Assembly (NCBI GenBank): GCA_947570515.1
Contig: CANOUM010000022.1
Coordinates: forward strand, 1-15,221
DNA: 15,221 nt
Origin: an uncultured Clostridia bacterium
GTDB lineage: Bacteria; Bacillota; Clostridia; Lachnospirales; Bianqueaceae
Direction: 5' to 3'
Within the stretch, counting starts at the first letter, position 1; the number at the start of each line of letters is the position of its first letter. This document shows, in pieces, positions 13,802 through 15,221 of this stretch. Under the pieces are notes generated by a model that saw only the letters and a list, made by a program, of their open reading frames with translations, had not been told where the DNA came from and did no database searches. Position numbers and translations under genes: made by a program.

Positions 13802-13828
13802 AAAGGAATGACATAAGGTCATTCCTTT
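13802..13828 (-). terminator. Intrinsic terminator of rpsF-ssb-rpsR
   Basis: AAAGGAATGAC / GTCATTCCTTT form a perfect 11-bp stem with a 5-base loop, followed on the minus strand by a run of T. It lies 11 bases after the rpsR stop codon and only 13 bases before the start of the methyltransferase gene. Confidence 0.85.
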
Positions 13829-13839
13829 CTTTCCTTTTC

Positions 13840-14094
13840 TTATTCTCCTACGTAAGGCATCAGTGCCAAATGTCTGGCACGCTTGATTGCGATCGTCAGA
13901 TCACGCTGATGCTCGGCGCAGGTACCCGTGATACGGCGAGGAAGGATCTTTCCTCTCTCGGAAACGTATCTTCTTAATTTAGCAACATCCTTGTAGTTAA
14001 TCTGCTCTGCTGCATTGCCACAGAAATTGCAGACTTTTTTTCTACGTCTCATGCCGCCGTTTCTTTTCTTCTGGGGTGCGGTATTCTCAGGCAT
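13840..14094 (-). CDS. rpsR: 30S ribosomal protein S18, zinc-binding type
   Basis: S18 sits on the platform of the small ribosomal subunit next to S6. The 84-aa protein has a basic N-terminal tail (KKRNGGMRRRKK), the core INYKDVAKLRRYVSERGKIL and the signature ITGTCAEHQRDLTIAIKRAR. Cys22, Cys25, Cys59 and His62 are placed to bind zinc, so this is the 'C+' form. The start is the ATG at 14094 with GGAGG 8 bases upstream. The ATG at 14100 is only 2 bases from the site, and the ATG at 14115 lies before it. It is the last gene of the rpsF-ssb-rpsR operon. Confidence 0.97.
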   Translation of the reverse strand: MPENTAPQKKRNGGMRRRKKVCNFCGNAAEQINYKDVAKLRRYVSERGKILPRRITGTCAEHQRDLTIAIKRARHLALMPYVGE

Positions 14095-14117
14095 CGTCAT
14101 TACCTCCTTATGCATAA

Positions 14118-14615
14118 TTAGAAGGGTAGGTCTTCATCGCCTTCGATCTCATTATCGATCGGCATAAATCCATCCGGCTGCTGATAAGCAGGTGCCTGCT
14201 GCTGAGGTGCATTTTGATATCCTCGGCTGCCAGCCGGCGCAAAATCAGAGCTTCCGCCGCCGTAACTGTCCTGAGAGGAACGGCCCTCAAAAGAGGCGCG
14301 GCTCTCTGCAAAATGCTGCTCGGTTACGACCACATCGGTACTCCATCTCTTATTACCGTCTTTATCCGTGTAACTGCTGATCCGCAGCTCACCTACAACG
14401 GCGACCATCATACCCTTTTTAAAATACTTACCGGCAAACTCACCGCGGTTGCCAAATGCAACCACATTGATAAAATCCGCGTCCGGTTCGCCCTCCCGTT
14501 TATAAGAACGGTTTACAGCCAAGCTGTAACGGCATACAGCCGTTCCCTGTGCTCCCTGGCTGTAGCGAACCTCCGGCTCTCTTGTCAGTCTGCCCATCAA
14601 AATTACTTTGTTCAT
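14118..14615 (-). CDS. ssb: Single-stranded DNA-binding protein
   Basis: SSB coats single-stranded DNA in replication, repair and recombination. The 165-aa protein has the OB-fold start MNKVILMGRLTREPEVRY and the core DFINVVAFGNRGEFAGKYF with KGMMVAVVGELRISSY (about 1-105). A Gly/Gln/Pro-rich flexible linker follows, ending in the acidic tip EGDEDLPF that recruits partner proteins (canonical DDDIPF). The start is the ATG at 14615, with AAGGGG 7 bases upstream; the GTG just before it is only one codon longer. Its position between rpsF and rpsR is the classic arrangement in Firmicutes. Confidence 0.97.
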   Translation of the reverse strand: MNKVILMGRLTREPEVRYSQGAQGTAVCRYSLAVNRSYKREGEPDADFINVVAFGNRGEFAGKYFKKGMMVAVVGELRISSYTDKDGNKRWSTDVVVTEQHFAESRASFEGRSSQDSYGGGSSDFAPAGSRGYQNAPQQQAPAYQQPDGFMPIDNEIEGDEDLPF

Positions 14616-14641
14616 CACAAAACCCCTTTCGGTTGTGCTAC

Positions 14642-14932
14642 TTATTCGCCTTCTCTAACGATCAGGTAACGGAGCACGGTTTCGTTCATAAGACGCAGAT
14701 TCTTTTCCAGCTCAATCGGCATAGAAGACTCTGCATCCACTTTGATGAAGTAATAGTATCCTTCGCTTTGTTTGCGAATTTCGTAAGCCAGCTTACGCTT
14801 GCCCCACTCATCCACATCCGTAACGACTCCATCATACTTGGCAATGTAGCCTTTTACCTGCTCTAATACGGCAGCTCTCTCTTCATCGCTTAAGGTAGAA
14901 GAAATTACAACTGCAACCTCGTACTTGTTCAT
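14642..14932 (-). CDS. rpsF: 30S ribosomal protein S6
   Basis: S6 binds S18 on the platform of the small subunit. The 96-aa protein begins MNKYEVAVVISSTLSDEERA and contains DVDEWGKRKLAYEIRKQSEG and YYYFIKVDAE, all family-typical, ending RLMNETVLRYLIVREGE without the long acidic tail seen in some relatives. The start is the ATG at 14932 with AGGAGG 8 bases upstream. The GTG at 14941 abuts that site and is rejected. It is the first gene of the operon, with a promoter and a structured leader upstream. Confidence 0.97.
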   Translation of the reverse strand: MNKYEVAVVISSTLSDEERAAVLEQVKGYIAKYDGVVTDVDEWGKRKLAYEIRKQSEGYYYFIKVDAESSMPIELEKNLRLMNETVLRYLIVREGE

Positions 14933-14960
14933 CGTGTACACCTCCTTTTGGTCTATGGCC

Positions 14961-14997
14961 CTCTTCTGATTCGCCCTTCGGCGCCTCAGTACAAGAG
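14961..14997 (-). promoter_or_regulatory. Probable S6:S18 autoregulatory leader hairpin of rpsF
   Basis: In the untranslated leader the minus strand folds into one interrupted hairpin: CTCTT/AAGAG, a 3-base bulge GTA, CTGA/TCAG, a GG/AA internal loop, and CGCC/GGCG closing a GAAG loop. A leader motif bound by the S6:S18 complex, with a conserved CCG element near the apex that mimics its 16S rRNA site, is known upstream of rpsF in many bacteria. The CGCCGAAGG apex fits that idea. Exact agreement with the published consensus was not checked. Confidence 0.6.
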
Positions 14998-15019
14998 CAA
15001 GGATCTAATCCAGAAGCAA

Positions 15020-15048
15020 ATTATAGCACATTTTCGTCTGTTGATCAA
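15020..15048 (-). promoter_or_regulatory. Promoter of rpsF-ssb-rpsR
   Basis: On the minus strand TTGATC (15043-15048) and a perfect TATAAT (15020-15025) are 17 bases apart, and the -10 is extended (TGC before TATAAT). This is a strong promoter, as expected for ribosomal protein genes. It lies about 88 bases before the rpsF start codon. Confidence 0.85.
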
Positions 15049-15141
15049 GAAATATTTTTATTTACTTCCTGATAAAATGAAACACAGCACCTCTATTTAT
15101 AGTATCGTACTTTTTAGCTCCAAGTCCACTGCTGCATCAAA

Positions 15142-15221
15142 TTATTTTTTCTCCATCAGCCGGCTTTTCAAATCATTCTGCATATTTTGCACATGCTGCA
15201 CATTTTGCAGCTCCAGCTCAT
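15142..15221 (-). CDS. C-terminal end of an unidentified protein (cut by window edge)
   Basis: Reading the minus strand from the right edge, one frame is open for 26 codons and ends at a TAA at 15142. It encodes a hydrophilic tail, ELELQNVQHVQNMQNDLKSR followed by LMEKK. The sequence is rich in Gln, Asn and charged residues and could be the end of a coiled coil. The other two minus-strand frames stop early. It is too short to assign. About 93 bases lie between its stop and the rpsF -35 box, with no clear terminator. Confidence 0.4.
   Translation of the reverse strand, partial: ELELQNVQHVQNMQNDLKSRLMEKK

Noticed and set aside
14214..14669. 151-codon open frame on the plus strand, opposite ssb
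   Set aside because: Covers ssb and the start of rpsF in antisense; no promoter, no ribosome binding site, no recognisable domain.
1..15221. Search for mobile elements, CRISPR arrays, phage or defence genes, long repeats
   Set aside because: None seen. All genes are housekeeping, intact and in familiar orders, and the intergenic hairpins are explained as terminators, leaders or possible operators.

Overview
This window is an ordinary housekeeping stretch of a chromosome, most likely from a Gram-positive anaerobe of the class Clostridia (Lachnospiraceae-like). The grounds are moderate GC content, AGGAGG-type ribosome binding sites, sigma-A style promoters, an HPr kinase gene, an Fe-S carrier ATPase with an N-terminal cysteine cluster, a clostridial-type FeoB, and the ATP synthase gene order Z-I-B-E-F-H-A-G-D-C. 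The species cannot be named from the sequence alone. Almost every gene is on the minus strand; only the peptidase T gene is on the plus strand.

Reading along the minus strand from the right end: the last codons of an unrecognised gene (15142-15221); a strong promoter and a probable S6:S18 autoregulatory leader hairpin; the rpsF-ssb-rpsR operon ending in an intrinsic terminator; and a SpoU/TrmH-type RNA 2'-O-methyltransferase gene that starts only 13 bases after that terminator. A bidirectional terminator separates it from the convergent pepT gene. Next come a tRNA-Glu/tRNA-Cys pair with its own promoter and terminator, a monocistronic mrp-type Fe-S carrier gene, and feoAB for ferrous iron uptake behind a consensus promoter with a palindromic candidate operator. 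The complete ten-gene F-type ATP synthase operon (atpZ, subunit I gene, atpB, E, F, H, A, G, D, C) follows, then a terminator and the 5' part of hprK at the left edge.

All eight structural subunits of the F1Fo enzyme are present and look intact, preceded by two small membrane proteins of the AtpZ and AtpI families linked to Fo assembly or ion handling. The c subunit carries the residue pattern of sodium-binding rings, so the enzyme is probably Na+-coupled. Gene junctions are tightly coupled (ATGA, GTGA and short overlaps), except for a 115-base gap with two hairpins in front of atpE, the gene whose product is needed in many copies.

I found no mobile element, CRISPR array, phage gene, defence cassette or clearly new system. 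The points worth a second look are regulatory or fine-scale: the Na+ signature, the atpE leader, the acidic tail of subunit I that ends in a beta-clamp-like pentapeptide, two palindromic promoter sites, the S6:S18 leader, and two genes that start directly after terminators. No stretch longer than 300 bases lacks a gene.
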